DNA of 44,277 bases, from contig JAJZRA010000009.1 in assembly GCA_021847485.1 (NCBI GenBank), positions 1-44,277 on the forward strand. The letters run 5' to 3'. The notes beneath the pieces were generated by a model that did not search any database, had not been told where the DNA came from, and was given only the letters and a program-made list of their open reading frames with translations. The position numbers and the translations under genes are program-made. Positions 23,678 through 31,745 of the stretch are shown here, in pieces; the first letter of the stretch is position 1, and each line of letters starts with the position of its first letter. This stretch comes from a bacterium (GTDB lineage Bacteria; Elusimicrobiota; Elusimicrobia; Elusimicrobiales; UBA9959).

Positions 23678-24097
23678 ATGGAAAACGCAGCTTTCGGCCG
23701 GCCGGCCGACAAACTCATCCTGATAGTCGACGACGACGAGTCGGTCAGGGAACTCATCGAGTTCATAGTCAAGAAGGAGGGCTTCCGCACCGAGAAGGCC
23801 TCCGACGGCGAGGAGGCTCTCGCTAAGGCCAGGTCCGTCGACCCGGATTTGATCCTGCTGGACCTGATGCTGCCCAAGTACGGCGGGTTCGAGATCCTGC
23901 GCGAACTGCAGAGCGACGAGACCGGCAGCATCCCGATAGTCATCATCACCGGCCGCTACACCGACCGCTCCACTTCCGACATGATCAAGCAGGAGCCTAA
24001 CGTCAGGGACTTCATAGAGAAGCCGGTGAAGCCGCAGGTGCTGGCCGCGCTGATCCACAAGATCCTGAACACCCAGCCCGCCAGGAGGCCCGCCTAG
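23678..24097 (+). CDS. Single-domain response regulator
   Basis: A 139-residue receiver-only protein. It has the acidic pocket VDDDES, the phosphoacceptor Asp in LILLDLMLPKYGG, the Thr in VIITGRY and the Lys in FIEKPVKP. A short disordered tail ends ARRPA. There is no output domain, so it likely acts by binding partners. It is 20 bp after the Lrp-like gene and 2 bp before the next gene, so it is in one operon with them. Confidence 0.92.
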   Translation: MENAAFGRPADKLILIVDDDESVRELIEFIVKKEGFRTEKASDGEEALAKARSVDPDLILLDLMLPKYGGFEILRELQSDETGSIPIVIITGRYTDRSTSDMIKQEPNVRDFIEKPVKPQVLAALIHKILNTQPARRPA

Positions 24098-24099
24098 CG

Positions 24100-24561
24100 A
24101 TGGCGGCCCGGCTTCCCCGACTCTCGACCTGGGCCGCGCTAGCGGCCCCGGTCTTTTTTCTGCTCGCGGCCGGCGACCTCGCGCTGCGCTCACGCGAGGC
24201 GCTGCGCCTGGCGGAGCGCCAGGAGTACTGGCGGGAGCACCCGGCGGAGAAGGCCGCCTACTTCGAGGCGGATTACCGCGCCAAGGCGGCCGCCGTGGAG
24301 AAGGCCGCCGCGGAAGGCCGCCTGGACGCGCCGGAGGCCAGGACCAGCCTGAGCGCCCTCGCCGCGGAAAGGGACCTGCAGGTATCGGAGAGTTCCGCCA
24401 AGATGGCCTGTGTCTGGTACCGGACCGCGGCCGAGAAGTTCCCCGCCCCCTTCAACCCGTGGGCGGCCAGGGCGCGGGAGCGCCTGCCGGCCGCCCTCGC
24501 CGCCTGGCAGGCCGAACTGGCCGCCGCCGGCGTTAAAGCCGAGCCGTGGATGCTCCGGTAA
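24100..24561 (+). CDS. Membrane-anchored helical protein, unknown
   Basis: A 153-residue protein with one N-terminal membrane segment (about 8-27) and a long alpha-helical, alanine-rich rest with many charged residues, including AEKFPAPFNPWAARARERLP. The pattern resembles small periplasmic helical-repeat proteins, but I recognise no family. It is tightly packed between the receiver gene and a membrane metalloprotease-like gene. Confidence 0.65.
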   Translation: MAARLPRLSTWAALAAPVFFLLAAGDLALRSREALRLAERQEYWREHPAEKAAYFEADYRAKAAAVEKAAAEGRLDAPEARTSLSALAAERDLQVSESSAKMACVWYRTAAEKFPAPFNPWAARARERLPAALAAWQAELAAAGVKAEPWMLR

Positions 24562-24583
24562 CCCCCCGCCGCCCCGCGCCCCC

Positions 24584-25282
24584 ATGAAGTCAGCGCTCAA
24601 GACCACGGCCGGCCTGCTGCTGGCCCCCGCCGCGGCGGCCGGGGCCTGGGCCACCGCCGCCGCGGTCGTCCCGGTCCTGGCCAGGTTCGACGTCACCTTC
24701 CCGCTGCTGGGCGGGGCCCTCGCCGGCCTGCTGCTGCACCTGAGCGGGCGGGGCAAGCGCCCCTACGTGGCGGCCCACGAGCTGACCCACGCGCTGGCCG
24801 CGGTCTTCAGCGGGGTGCGCGTGCGCAAGATCTCGGTGAGCCGCAAGAGCGGCTACGTCCTGCTGGACTCCACCAACGCCTTCATCTCGCTGGCCCCATA
24901 CTTCATCCCCTTCTACACGCTGGCCGCGGGCGCGGCCTACGCGCTGGCGGGCTTCTTCTGGAACGTCGCGCCCTTCCGCCCGTGGTTCCTGGCGGCGGCG
25001 GGCTTCACGCTGGCCTTCCACCTGCTGCACACGGCCGACGTGCTGAGCGGTCCGGTCCAGAGCGACCTGAAGAAGGCCGGCGGGCCGGTCTTCTCGCTGC
25101 CGCTGCTGGTGCTGCTGAACTGCCTGGGCGTGGCCGCGGCCCTCAAGCTGCTCTTCCCCGGCCTGATAGGCCTGAAGCCGCTCGCGGCCCGGGTCCTGGC
25201 GGCGCAGGGCGCCGTCTACCGGCATATCTGGAACGGCCTGCTTTACGCCGTCAATACTGCTAGAATATATATCGGATCATGA
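24584..25282 (+). CDS. Membrane protein with HELTH zinc-peptidase motif (M50-like)
   Basis: A 232-residue protein with about five hydrophobic segments. The motif VAAHELTHALAAVFSG (about 66-81) is an HExxH zinc site at the edge of a membrane segment, as in site-2-type (M50) peptidases. A later FHLLHTAD (about 145-152) could give the third metal ligand. VRVRKISVSRKSGYV between them fits a beta-hairpin. A regulated intramembrane protease is possible. The ATG at 24584 is preferred over the longer frame, which overlaps the previous gene. Its stop overlaps the next start (ATGA). Confidence 0.6.
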   Translation: MKSALKTTAGLLLAPAAAAGAWATAAAVVPVLARFDVTFPLLGGALAGLLLHLSGRGKRPYVAAHELTHALAAVFSGVRVRKISVSRKSGYVLLDSTNAFISLAPYFIPFYTLAAGAAYALAGFFWNVAPFRPWFLAAAGFTLAFHLLHTADVLSGPVQSDLKKAGGPVFSLPLLVLLNCLGVAAALKLLFPGLIGLKPLAARVLAAQGAVYRHIWNGLLYAVNTARIYIGS

Positions 25283-27459
25283 AGTTGTTCAAGCAGATAA
25301 TGGCGAGGATCATCTTCCTGCCGGTCATCCTGGCGGCGGGCATCGCCGCGACCGCGCTGGTGACCGCCAGGGTAATGTTCACGCCGGCGGACCTCGAGTC
25401 CGTGGTCACGAACCAGTTCCAGGAGATCCTCAAGCGCCCGGTGCGCATAGAGTGGGCGCGGCTCTCCGCCACCGGCGAGATCAAGATCAAGGGCCTGCGC
25501 GTGACCGAGCCGGGCCCCGAGGCCGTGGACTTCCTGCGAGCGGAGTACATCTACGCCACCTACCGCCTGCTGCCGCTGCTGCGCCGCAAGATCGAGATCG
25601 ACAGCGTGCTGCTGGTCTCCCCCCGCATCAGGCTGATCAAGCGCCCCGACGGCACCTGGAACGCCGGCGACATCTTCGCCGCCTACCGCAGGAGCGGCGG
25701 CAGCCACCGGCTCAACGTCATCGCCGACGCGGAGCTCAAGGACGGCGAGCTGCTGATAGACGACCGGAAGGCCGGCAAGACCTACTCGCTCGAGAACGTC
25801 AACGCCACGCTCAGGGACTTCAAGCCGGGCGGCGACAGCGCCTTCTACGCCTCGGTCTTCTTCAAGAGCGACGCCTTCAGGCGCCCCGTCACCGGCCGGC
25901 TGTACACGGAGGGCGTGGTGAACTTCGCCGGCTTCGACTGGCCCGCCTCGGAGATCAAGGACCTGCGCGCAGACCTGACCCTCAACGACAAGACCGCCCA
26001 TTTCACCGGCACGATAAAGAACCTGCGCCGCCCCGAACTGGCCCTGAAGGCCGAGACCCAGGAATTCAGGAGCCAGGAGATGGCGTACCTGTTCGACTCC
26101 CCTTGGGAGTTCACCGCGCCGCGCTCGTTCTGGGAGATAAACACCGTGTTCTCCTCGACCCGCACCGTCGAGGCGCGCGTGGTCTGCCGGCCGCTCAACG
26201 TCAAGGCCGAGGGCTTCTTCGACCTGGCCGCCTCCACGCCTTCCTACTCGTTCTCGGTCTGGGCGCCGCCGCTCAACCTGGCCAACGCCGAGCGCTACGG
26301 GCTGAAGCTGCCGGTGGACTCCCCCTCCGGCAAAGTGCAGGTGCGCCTGAAGGTCGCCTCGCGGGCCGGCAAACCGGTCCTTTCGCGCATCTTCCTGACC
26401 ACGGCGGGAGCCGGCTTCGCGTACCGCACGCTGACCGCCGCCGACCTGAACCTCTCCGCGTTGCTCTCCGAGAATTTCGCCAACAGCTACGTCACCGTCT
26501 CCGGCGGCAGGCTGGCGCTGGGCAAGGACAGGCTCACCGGGCTCAGGCTGAAGACCCAGATCTCCAAGGAGGAGCTCTCGCTGACCTATTCCGGCAAGCT
26601 CAACGGCGAACCCGTGCGCGGCAGGACTGCCATAAAGGACCCGTTCAGCTCCAGGAAGACCGTGGATTACATCGGTTACTCCAAGGACCTGGTATATTCC
26701 GAGGTAAAGGACCTGATCCTCGGCACGCGCGAGCTGCGCGGGGCCAAGACCAGGCATCTCTACAAGTCCGACCTGGCCTGGCTGCGCACGCTCAAGAACT
26801 CGATCCCGAGCGGTTACGCCGAGTTCAGGCTGCTCTATAAGGCCGACAAATTCCGCCACGAGTACCTGCAGGCCGACGACTTCTACGCCTCGGCCGCGCT
26901 GAAGAACTTCACCGGCGACATCACCAAGCTGCGCGGCAGGGTCTCGATCAAGTCCGGCAGCGGCACGTTCTACCAGGTGCAGAAGACCTCCGAAAAGGAC
27001 CGGATCTACTACATCGTCTCGATGCCGCTGGTGCTGATCCACCGGATGAACCGCGTCGGGGCGCTGAAGTTCGGCTACAAGATCAACGACGTCTCGTTCA
27101 ATTCCATCGGCGGCGACTACGACCTCTACGACGGCAGGGTCGACGTCAAGAACTTCTACATGGACGGCAAGGAGTTCTCGGCCTACGCCAGCGGCTGGCT
27201 CGACTTTTCCAACGAGACCATGAAGCTAAAAATTTATACAATATCGGGTAAGTACTACTCGATGGGGAGCCTGCCGGAGGCCCTCACCGACGCCAGCGGC
27301 AAGCCTGCCCTCGCGTTCACGATCGAGGGCAGGATGACCAAGCCGGACTTCAAGATGATCAGCCCGAAGGACAGCGGCAGGATCATCGACGAGGCGGCGA
27401 GGAAGGGCGCGGCGATAGATCTCGACAGGATCAGGCGGTTCTTAGGAGGAAAGCAATAA
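25279..27459 (+). CDS. Large AsmA-like/DUF748-type envelope protein
   Basis: A 726-residue protein with an N-terminal membrane anchor (about 12-33). ADLESVVTNQFQEILKRPVRIEWARLS is the AsmA-type start, and many beta strands follow. GALKFGYKINDVSFNSIGGDYDLYDGRVDVKNFYMDG is typical of the AsmA C-terminal region. Such proteins sit in the inner membrane with a long periplasmic beta-groove, thought to carry lipids to the outer membrane. Coupled to the HELTH gene upstream (ATGA) and to pyrE downstream (TAATG). Confidence 0.78.
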   Translation: MKLFKQIMARIIFLPVILAAGIAATALVTARVMFTPADLESVVTNQFQEILKRPVRIEWARLSATGEIKIKGLRVTEPGPEAVDFLRAEYIYATYRLLPLLRRKIEIDSVLLVSPRIRLIKRPDGTWNAGDIFAAYRRSGGSHRLNVIADAELKDGELLIDDRKAGKTYSLENVNATLRDFKPGGDSAFYASVFFKSDAFRRPVTGRLYTEGVVNFAGFDWPASEIKDLRADLTLNDKTAHFTGTIKNLRRPELALKAETQEFRSQEMAYLFDSPWEFTAPRSFWEINTVFSSTRTVEARVVCRPLNVKAEGFFDLAASTPSYSFSVWAPPLNLANAERYGLKLPVDSPSGKVQVRLKVASRAGKPVLSRIFLTTAGAGFAYRTLTAADLNLSALLSENFANSYVTVSGGRLALGKDRLTGLRLKTQISKEELSLTYSGKLNGEPVRGRTAIKDPFSSRKTVDYIGYSKDLVYSEVKDLILGTRELRGAKTRHLYKSDLAWLRTLKNSIPSGYAEFRLLYKADKFRHEYLQADDFYASAALKNFTGDITKLRGRVSIKSGSGTFYQVQKTSEKDRIYYIVSMPLVLIHRMNRVGALKFGYKINDVSFNSIGGDYDLYDGRVDVKNFYMDGKEFSAYASGWLDFSNETMKLKIYTISGKYYSMGSLPEALTDASGKPALAFTIEGRMTKPDFKMISPKDSGRIIDEAARKGAAIDLDRIRRFLGGKQ

Positions 27460-28055
27460 TGTCCAAGCTCGGAAAATTCGACGTGGTCGGTCTTCTGCAG
27501 GAACACGGCGCCATCCTCAACGGCCACTTCCAGATACCGTCCGGCTTCCATACCCAGACCTACATCCAGCCCTCGCTGGTGCTGCAGTACCCGCACCTGG
27601 CCCAGAAGGTCGCCAAGGAGATGGCCGCCAAGTTCCCGCAGGAGGTCAACGTCGTGATCTCCCCCTCCGTCGGCTCGATGGCGATAGGCCAGGAAGTGGC
27701 GCGCGTCAAGAAGGCCCGCTCGATCTTCACCGAGAAGATCAACGGCGTGATGGTGCTCAAGCGCGACTTCAAGATCTCCGAGGGCGAGCGCGTGCTCGTA
27801 GTGGACGACGTGCTGAACTCCGGCCGCCTGTGCGGCGAGGCCATCAACCTGGCCCGCGGCTACGGCGCCAAGATCGTCGGCGTCGCCGCCATCGTGGACC
27901 GCTCCACCGGCGACCTGCCGCTCAACGTGCCGGTGCGCGCGCTGATCTCGTACCCGCTGCAGCTCTTCCCGCCCGACAACTGCCCGCTGTGCCGGCAGAA
28001 GCTGCCGCTCACCATCCCCGGCTCCACCGTGCACCACGTACACGGCCAGGAATAG
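27459..28055 (+). CDS. pyrE: Orotate phosphoribosyltransferase
   Basis: A 198-residue protein with the PRPP-binding motif VLVVDDVLNSGRL and the N-terminal GHFQIPSGFHTQTYIQPSL. SPSVGSMAIGQEVAR is also conserved. It joins orotate to PRPP in pyrimidine synthesis. A C-terminal CPLC pair is present, as in one PyrE subgroup. The ATG overlaps the stop of the AsmA-like gene, and an AGGAGG site lies just upstream. Confidence 0.92.
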   Translation: MSKLGKFDVVGLLQEHGAILNGHFQIPSGFHTQTYIQPSLVLQYPHLAQKVAKEMAAKFPQEVNVVISPSVGSMAIGQEVARVKKARSIFTEKINGVMVLKRDFKISEGERVLVVDDVLNSGRLCGEAINLARGYGAKIVGVAAIVDRSTGDLPLNVPVRALISYPLQLFPPDNCPLCRQKLPLTIPGSTVHHVHGQE

Positions 28056-28073
28056 CCCTCTCCGCACCCGCCG

Positions 28074-28095
28074 GCCCGCGGCCAGCGCCGCGGGC
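28074..28095. repeat. GC-rich hairpin between pyrE and the SAM hydrolase gene
   Basis: GCCCGCGG and CCGCGGGC pair perfectly around a 6-nt loop. No T-tract follows, so it is a weak terminator candidate at best. It may affect mRNA stability. Confidence 0.4.
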
Positions 28096-28113
28096 GGCCG
28101 CCGCGCCAGACCT

Positions 28114-28896
28114 ATGAAGACAAAGTGCATCGCGCTGCTTTCGGACTTCGGGACCCACGACCCTTTCGTCGGAGCGATGAAGGGCGTCCTGCTCTCCAAG
28201 GCCCCGGGCCTGTCCATCATCGACATCACCCACCAGATACCCCCGCAGGACATCCAGACGGCGGCGTTCTACCTGATGGCCGCCATGCCCTACATGCCCC
28301 GGCACACCCTTTTCATGACGGTCGTAGACCCCACCGTCGGCACAGGCCGCGGCATCGTCTGGGCGAGGACCGAGAACTACCAGTTCCTGGCCCCCGACAA
28401 CGGCCTGATAAGCTGGGTGGAGCAGAAGGAGAAGATCGTCGAGGCCCGTTTCGTCAGCAATTCCTCGCTGTTCATGAAGAACATCAGTTCGACGTTCCAC
28501 GGGCGGGACATCATGGCCCCGGTGGCCGCCGCGATAGCCAAGGGCCTGCCCGAGAAGAAGATAGGCCCGGTGTTCGCCGAATACCGCCGTTTCCCGTTCC
28601 CGCAGCCGGAGAAGGCCGGCAACCGCATCACGGGCCAGGTCATAGCGATAGACCATTTCGGCAACGTCGTCACAAACATCACGCGCGCCCAGCTCAACGC
28701 CCGCGCCGTCTTCAACGTGGCGGACCGCATGCTGAAGGGCCTCAAGCTGACCTACGCCTCCGTGCCCGAGGGCGAACCGCTGGCGCTGATAGGCTCCTTC
28801 GGCTTCCTGGAATTCTCGGTCCGCAACGGCAGCTTCGCGCGGACCTTCGACGTGCGGATAGGCTCCCCCGTAGAGGCGATAGTGCTCGATGAATAA
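28114..28896 (+). CDS. SAM hydroxide adenosyltransferase (DUF62, chlorinase/fluorinase family)
   Basis: A 260-residue protein with the family start LLSDFGTHDPFVGAMKG, ITHQIPPQDIQTAAF, FLAPDNGLIS, FHGRDIMAPVAA and IDHFGNVVTNI. The Asp-Arg-His set that activates water in the hydrolase members appears present, so it most likely splits S-adenosylmethionine to adenosine and methionine rather than halogenating. It overlaps the next gene by 8 bp. No Shine-Dalgarno is visible. Confidence 0.88.
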   Translation: MKTKCIALLSDFGTHDPFVGAMKGVLLSKAPGLSIIDITHQIPPQDIQTAAFYLMAAMPYMPRHTLFMTVVDPTVGTGRGIVWARTENYQFLAPDNGLISWVEQKEKIVEARFVSNSSLFMKNISSTFHGRDIMAPVAAAIAKGLPEKKIGPVFAEYRRFPFPQPEKAGNRITGQVIAIDHFGNVVTNITRAQLNARAVFNVADRMLKGLKLTYASVPEGEPLALIGSFGFLEFSVRNGSFARTFDVRIGSPVEAIVLDE

Positions 28897-30073
28897 CCTT
28901 AAAACGCTCAAGCTCCGCCGCGAGGCCGCCAGGCGCCGGGCCGCCGGCCGGCTCTGGGTCTTCTCCAACGAACTGGAGACCGTGGACACCTCCATCCCGC
29001 CCGGCACGGTCTGCGGCCTGCTCTACCCGGACGGCAAGCCCGCCGGCGTCGGTTTCTTCAATCCCCGCAGCCTCATCTCGCTGCGCCTGCTGGCCCAGGA
29101 CACGCTGGAACTGCCGGCCGGCTTCGTCGGGGAGCGCCTGGCCGCCGCGCTGCGCTGGCGCGAGGAGCTGGGCATGGACCGCTGCGGCAGGATCTGCTTC
29201 GGCGAGTCCGACGGCCTGCCGGGCCTCGTAGTGGACCGCTACGGCGACTACCTGGTAGCGGAGATCCTGTCGGCCGGCGTCGAGCTGCTAAAGGACGAGG
29301 TCACGGCGGTCCTCACCGACCTGCTGCGCCCGCGCGGCCTGCTCTACCGCAACACCCACCAGTTCCGCGAGCTCGAGGGGCTGCGCTCCTACGAGGAGAC
29401 GGCCTTCGGCGTCATGCCCGAGTACGCCGAGATCGAGGAGAACGGCCTCAAGTACCGCGTCCCGATGGCCGGCTCCCAGAAGACGGGCTGGTACTTCGAC
29501 CAGCGCGAGAACCGCGCCGCCCTGGAGCCTTTTTTCCGCGGCCGCAAGGTCCTGGACCTGCACACCTACCTGGGCGGCTTCGCGATAACCGCCGCCCGGG
29601 CCGGCGCCGGGCAAGTCTGGGCCGTGGATTCCTCGGAGAAGGCCATAGAGACCGCCGCCGCCAACGCGGAGCTCAACGGCGTCGCCGGGAAGATAGTTTT
29701 CCGCAAGGAGAAGGCCGAGCGCCTGCTCGAGGCGCTCGAAACCGGCCAGTTGCCGGAACGCCCCGACTTCATCCTGCTGGACCCGCCCAACATCGTGCGC
29801 AACAAGAAGCACCTGCCGCAGGCGCTCAAGATGCTGGGGCGCATGGCCGGCTCGGCGCTGAAGGCGCTGCCTCCCGGCGGGCTGCTGGCCGTCTCGACGT
29901 GCTCGCACCACATCTCGCGGGGCGCGCTGGTGGAAACGCTCGCGGCGGCCGCCGCCCGCGCCGGCCGCCGGGCCGTGCTGGCCGACCTGCGCGGCCAGTC
30001 CAAGGACCACCCGGTCCTGCTCAGCATGCCGGAGACCGAGTACCTGCACTTCGCCCTGCTTCGCGTCCTCTAG
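28889..30073 (+). CDS. RlmI-like class I rRNA cytosine methyltransferase
   Basis: A 394-residue protein. An N-terminal PUA-like part (LRREAARRRAAGRLWVF... to about 80) is followed by GLPGLVVDRYGDYLV and a Rossmann methyltransferase with SAM motif VLDLHTYLGGFAITAARAGA. The catalytic-type DPPNIVRNKKH and the Cys motif STCSHH are present. RlmI makes 5-methylcytosine in 23S rRNA, and this relative probably does similar work. It overlaps the SAM-using gene before it by 8 bp and ends at a strong terminator. Confidence 0.87.
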   Translation: MNNLKTLKLRREAARRRAAGRLWVFSNELETVDTSIPPGTVCGLLYPDGKPAGVGFFNPRSLISLRLLAQDTLELPAGFVGERLAAALRWREELGMDRCGRICFGESDGLPGLVVDRYGDYLVAEILSAGVELLKDEVTAVLTDLLRPRGLLYRNTHQFRELEGLRSYEETAFGVMPEYAEIEENGLKYRVPMAGSQKTGWYFDQRENRAALEPFFRGRKVLDLHTYLGGFAITAARAGAGQVWAVDSSEKAIETAAANAELNGVAGKIVFRKEKAERLLEALETGQLPERPDFILLDPPNIVRNKKHLPQALKMLGRMAGSALKALPPGGLLAVSTCSHHISRGALVETLAAAAARAGRRAVLADLRGQSKDHPVLLSMPETEYLHFALLRVL

Positions 30074-30085
30074 CCGGGCGCGGGC

Positions 30086-30130
30086 GGACAAAAAGAAAAG
30101 GGCCCGTTAAGGGCCCTTTTCCTTTTGTCC
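30086..30130. terminator. Strong bidirectional terminator between converging genes
   Basis: A 20-bp stem (30086-30105 with 30111-30130, one mismatch) with a GTTAA loop. It has a GGGCCC core and A-rich and T-rich flanks, so it works on both strands for the methyltransferase and the converging receiver gene. Confidence 0.9.
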
Positions 30131-30143
30131 CCGACGGGACGGC

Positions 30144-30512
30144 TCAGATTATGCTTTTGACGACCTTGAGGATCTCGGCCTTGCTGGACGGCTTCGTGAT
30201 ATAGGTCTTGGCGCCGTAGGAGATAGCCTGCTGGATCTCGTTGATGCTGCCCTCGACGGTGAGCATCACTACCGGGATACCCTTGGTGACCTTGTCGGAC
30301 TTGATGGCCTTGCAGGCCTGCAGGCCGTCCATGACCGGCATATGGATGTCGCTCATGATCAGGGCGGGCAGTTCCTTGCGGGCCAGCTCCACGGCCTGCT
30401 GCCCGTTCTCGGCCCTTATCACGGCGTAACCCTCGGCCTCGAGCATCGAGGCCAGGGTCTCCAGCATCTCGGCGTCGTCGTCGGCTATCAGGATCTTATT
30501 GTGCATCGGCAT
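30144..30512 (-). CDS. Single-domain response regulator
   Basis: A receiver-only protein of about 122 residues (MPMHNKILIADDDAEM...). The phosphoacceptor Asp is in LIMSDIHMPVMDG, the Thr in VVMLTVEGS and the Lys in YITKPSSKAE. The ATG at 30512 has an AGGTG site 6 nt upstream. The longer frame would run into tRNA-Phe and is rejected. No kinase is adjacent. The PAS kinase at 33274 is the nearest candidate partner. Confidence 0.92.
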   Translation of the reverse strand: MPMHNKILIADDDAEMLETLASMLEAEGYAVIRAENGQQAVELARKELPALIMSDIHMPVMDGLQACKAIKSDKVTKGIPVVMLTVEGSINEIQQAISYGAKTYITKPSSKAEILKVVKSII

Positions 30513-30536
30513 ATGCGCACCTGGAGATAAAAAATT

Positions 30537-30608
30537 TGCCGCGGGTTGGGATCGAACCAACGACACCTGGTTTTTCAGACCAGTGCTCTACCACTGAGCT
30601 ACCGCGGC
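30537..30608 (-). tRNA. tRNA-Phe (anticodon GAA)
   Basis: Acceptor GCCGCGG pairs with CCGCGGC, with discriminator A and no encoded CCA. The anticodon stem CTGGT/ACCAG holds the loop CTGAAAA (anticodon GAA). The T-arm GTTGG/CCAAC surrounds TTCGATC. It lies 24 bp upstream of the receiver gene on the same strand. Confidence 0.95.
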
Positions 30609-30680
30609 AAAATCTGTGGTAAGTACTGCCTTTCAATAATAGCATTTTTTGAAAAACCTGTTAACTCCGTCCTGAAAACG

Positions 30681-30703
30681 GAAAACCCCCGCCGCGGCGG
30701 GGG
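30681..30703 (-). terminator. Terminator of the purB-purA unit
   Basis: On the minus strand CCCCCGCC and GGCGGGGG form a perfect hairpin followed by TTTTCC. It starts 22 bp after the purA stop. Confidence 0.8.
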
Positions 30704-30724
30704 CCTTCCGGGAGCGCAGGCCGG

Positions 30725-31744
30725 CTACTTCACTTCGAGCACGTCGAACAGGCCGGGCCCGTAGGAGATCAGCTCCACCTTCGGGTTCGGGTAGGCCGCG
30801 CAGACCTTCTCCAGCGTGCGCATGAAGCGCGCGGCCTCGCCGGCGAAGCTCTTCACGCCGCGGCTCAGGTCGGCGCCCTCGAGCATGTCGATGTGCGTGA
30901 TAGCGAGCTTCGTGGCCGAGTTGACGCGCACGGTCTGCAGCGCCACGTCCATCTCGAACTCCCCCACCCGGCGCAAACGGCCGCTGACGCTGCCGACCTC
31001 GCGGCCGGCGGTGTGGTATTTATCGAGCTTCTTCTTGTCCCTCATCTCTTTCGCGACGAAGCCGGGGCCGACGCGGGTGACGTAGGGCTTGAACACGGCG
31101 TAGACGTCCCCGGCGTACTTCGGGCCGAGGCCCGCCTCGCCCAGGAACGTGGAGGCCGTGGTGTCGCGCGACGTGACGTAAGGATACTCGCCGTGCAGGT
31201 TGGAGAGCTTCATGCCCTGCGTGCCCTCGAGCAGCATGCGGGAGCCTTTGGCGAGCGCCTTATTAAGAAGCTCGGGCACGTCCTTGACGTAGCGCTTCAG
31301 GCGCGGGTGGTCCTTGGCGAACTTGAGCGCCTTGCGGTCCACGCGGTCCCGCACGGCGGCGCCGAGGCCGGTGCCGACGCTGCCTATCTTGGCCATCATG
31401 CGGGCGTCGCCGCGCTCGGCGGCGGTGTGGCGCGGCTCTATGATCACCGCGTGGGGGTCGATGATGAGCCGGTCGGCGGTCCCGGTCAGCCTGACCTCCT
31501 TCTCCAGCCAGTCGGGGATGATGTAGGTGCCGGCGCCGAGCACCATCTTGGCCTTCGGGTTCACGAACCCCCCGGGCATGGTCTTCAGCGTGTAGATCTT
31601 GTCCTTGAAGAAGATAGTATGCCCGGCGTTGGGCCCGCCGACGCGTATGGAAAAATCGTACTTGCGTTTCGCGGCGAGATACGCGCAGATCTTGCCCTTC
31701 CCCTCGTCCCCAGCCTGCCCTCCGACCACTATGTCTACCGGCAT
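30725..31744 (-). CDS. purA: Adenylosuccinate synthetase, short archaeal-length form
   Basis: A 339-residue protein with the P-loop GGQAGDEGKGK, GGPNAGHT, SVGTGLGAA and LEGTQGMKLS. It makes adenylosuccinate from IMP, Asp and GTP. Typical bacterial PurA has about 430 residues; 339 fits the short archaeal type that lacks two surface segments. It starts 1 bp after purB. A GGAG site precedes the ATG. Confidence 0.94.
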   Translation of the reverse strand: MPVDIVVGGQAGDEGKGKICAYLAAKRKYDFSIRVGGPNAGHTIFFKDKIYTLKTMPGGFVNPKAKMVLGAGTYIIPDWLEKEVRLTGTADRLIIDPHAVIIEPRHTAAERGDARMMAKIGSVGTGLGAAVRDRVDRKALKFAKDHPRLKRYVKDVPELLNKALAKGSRMLLEGTQGMKLSNLHGEYPYVTSRDTTASTFLGEAGLGPKYAGDVYAVFKPYVTRVGPGFVAKEMRDKKKLDKYHTAGREVGSVSGRLRRVGEFEMDVALQTVRVNSATKLAITHIDMLEGADLSRGVKSFAGEAARFMRTLEKVCAAYPNPKVELISYGPGLFDVLEVK

Positions 31745-31745
31745 G

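Noticed and set aside
28074-28095. GC hairpin after pyrE as a member of the palindrome family
   Set aside because: It is a single short stem without outer arms, inner double hairpins or the CACGGTGTG/CGTAAGCG motifs.
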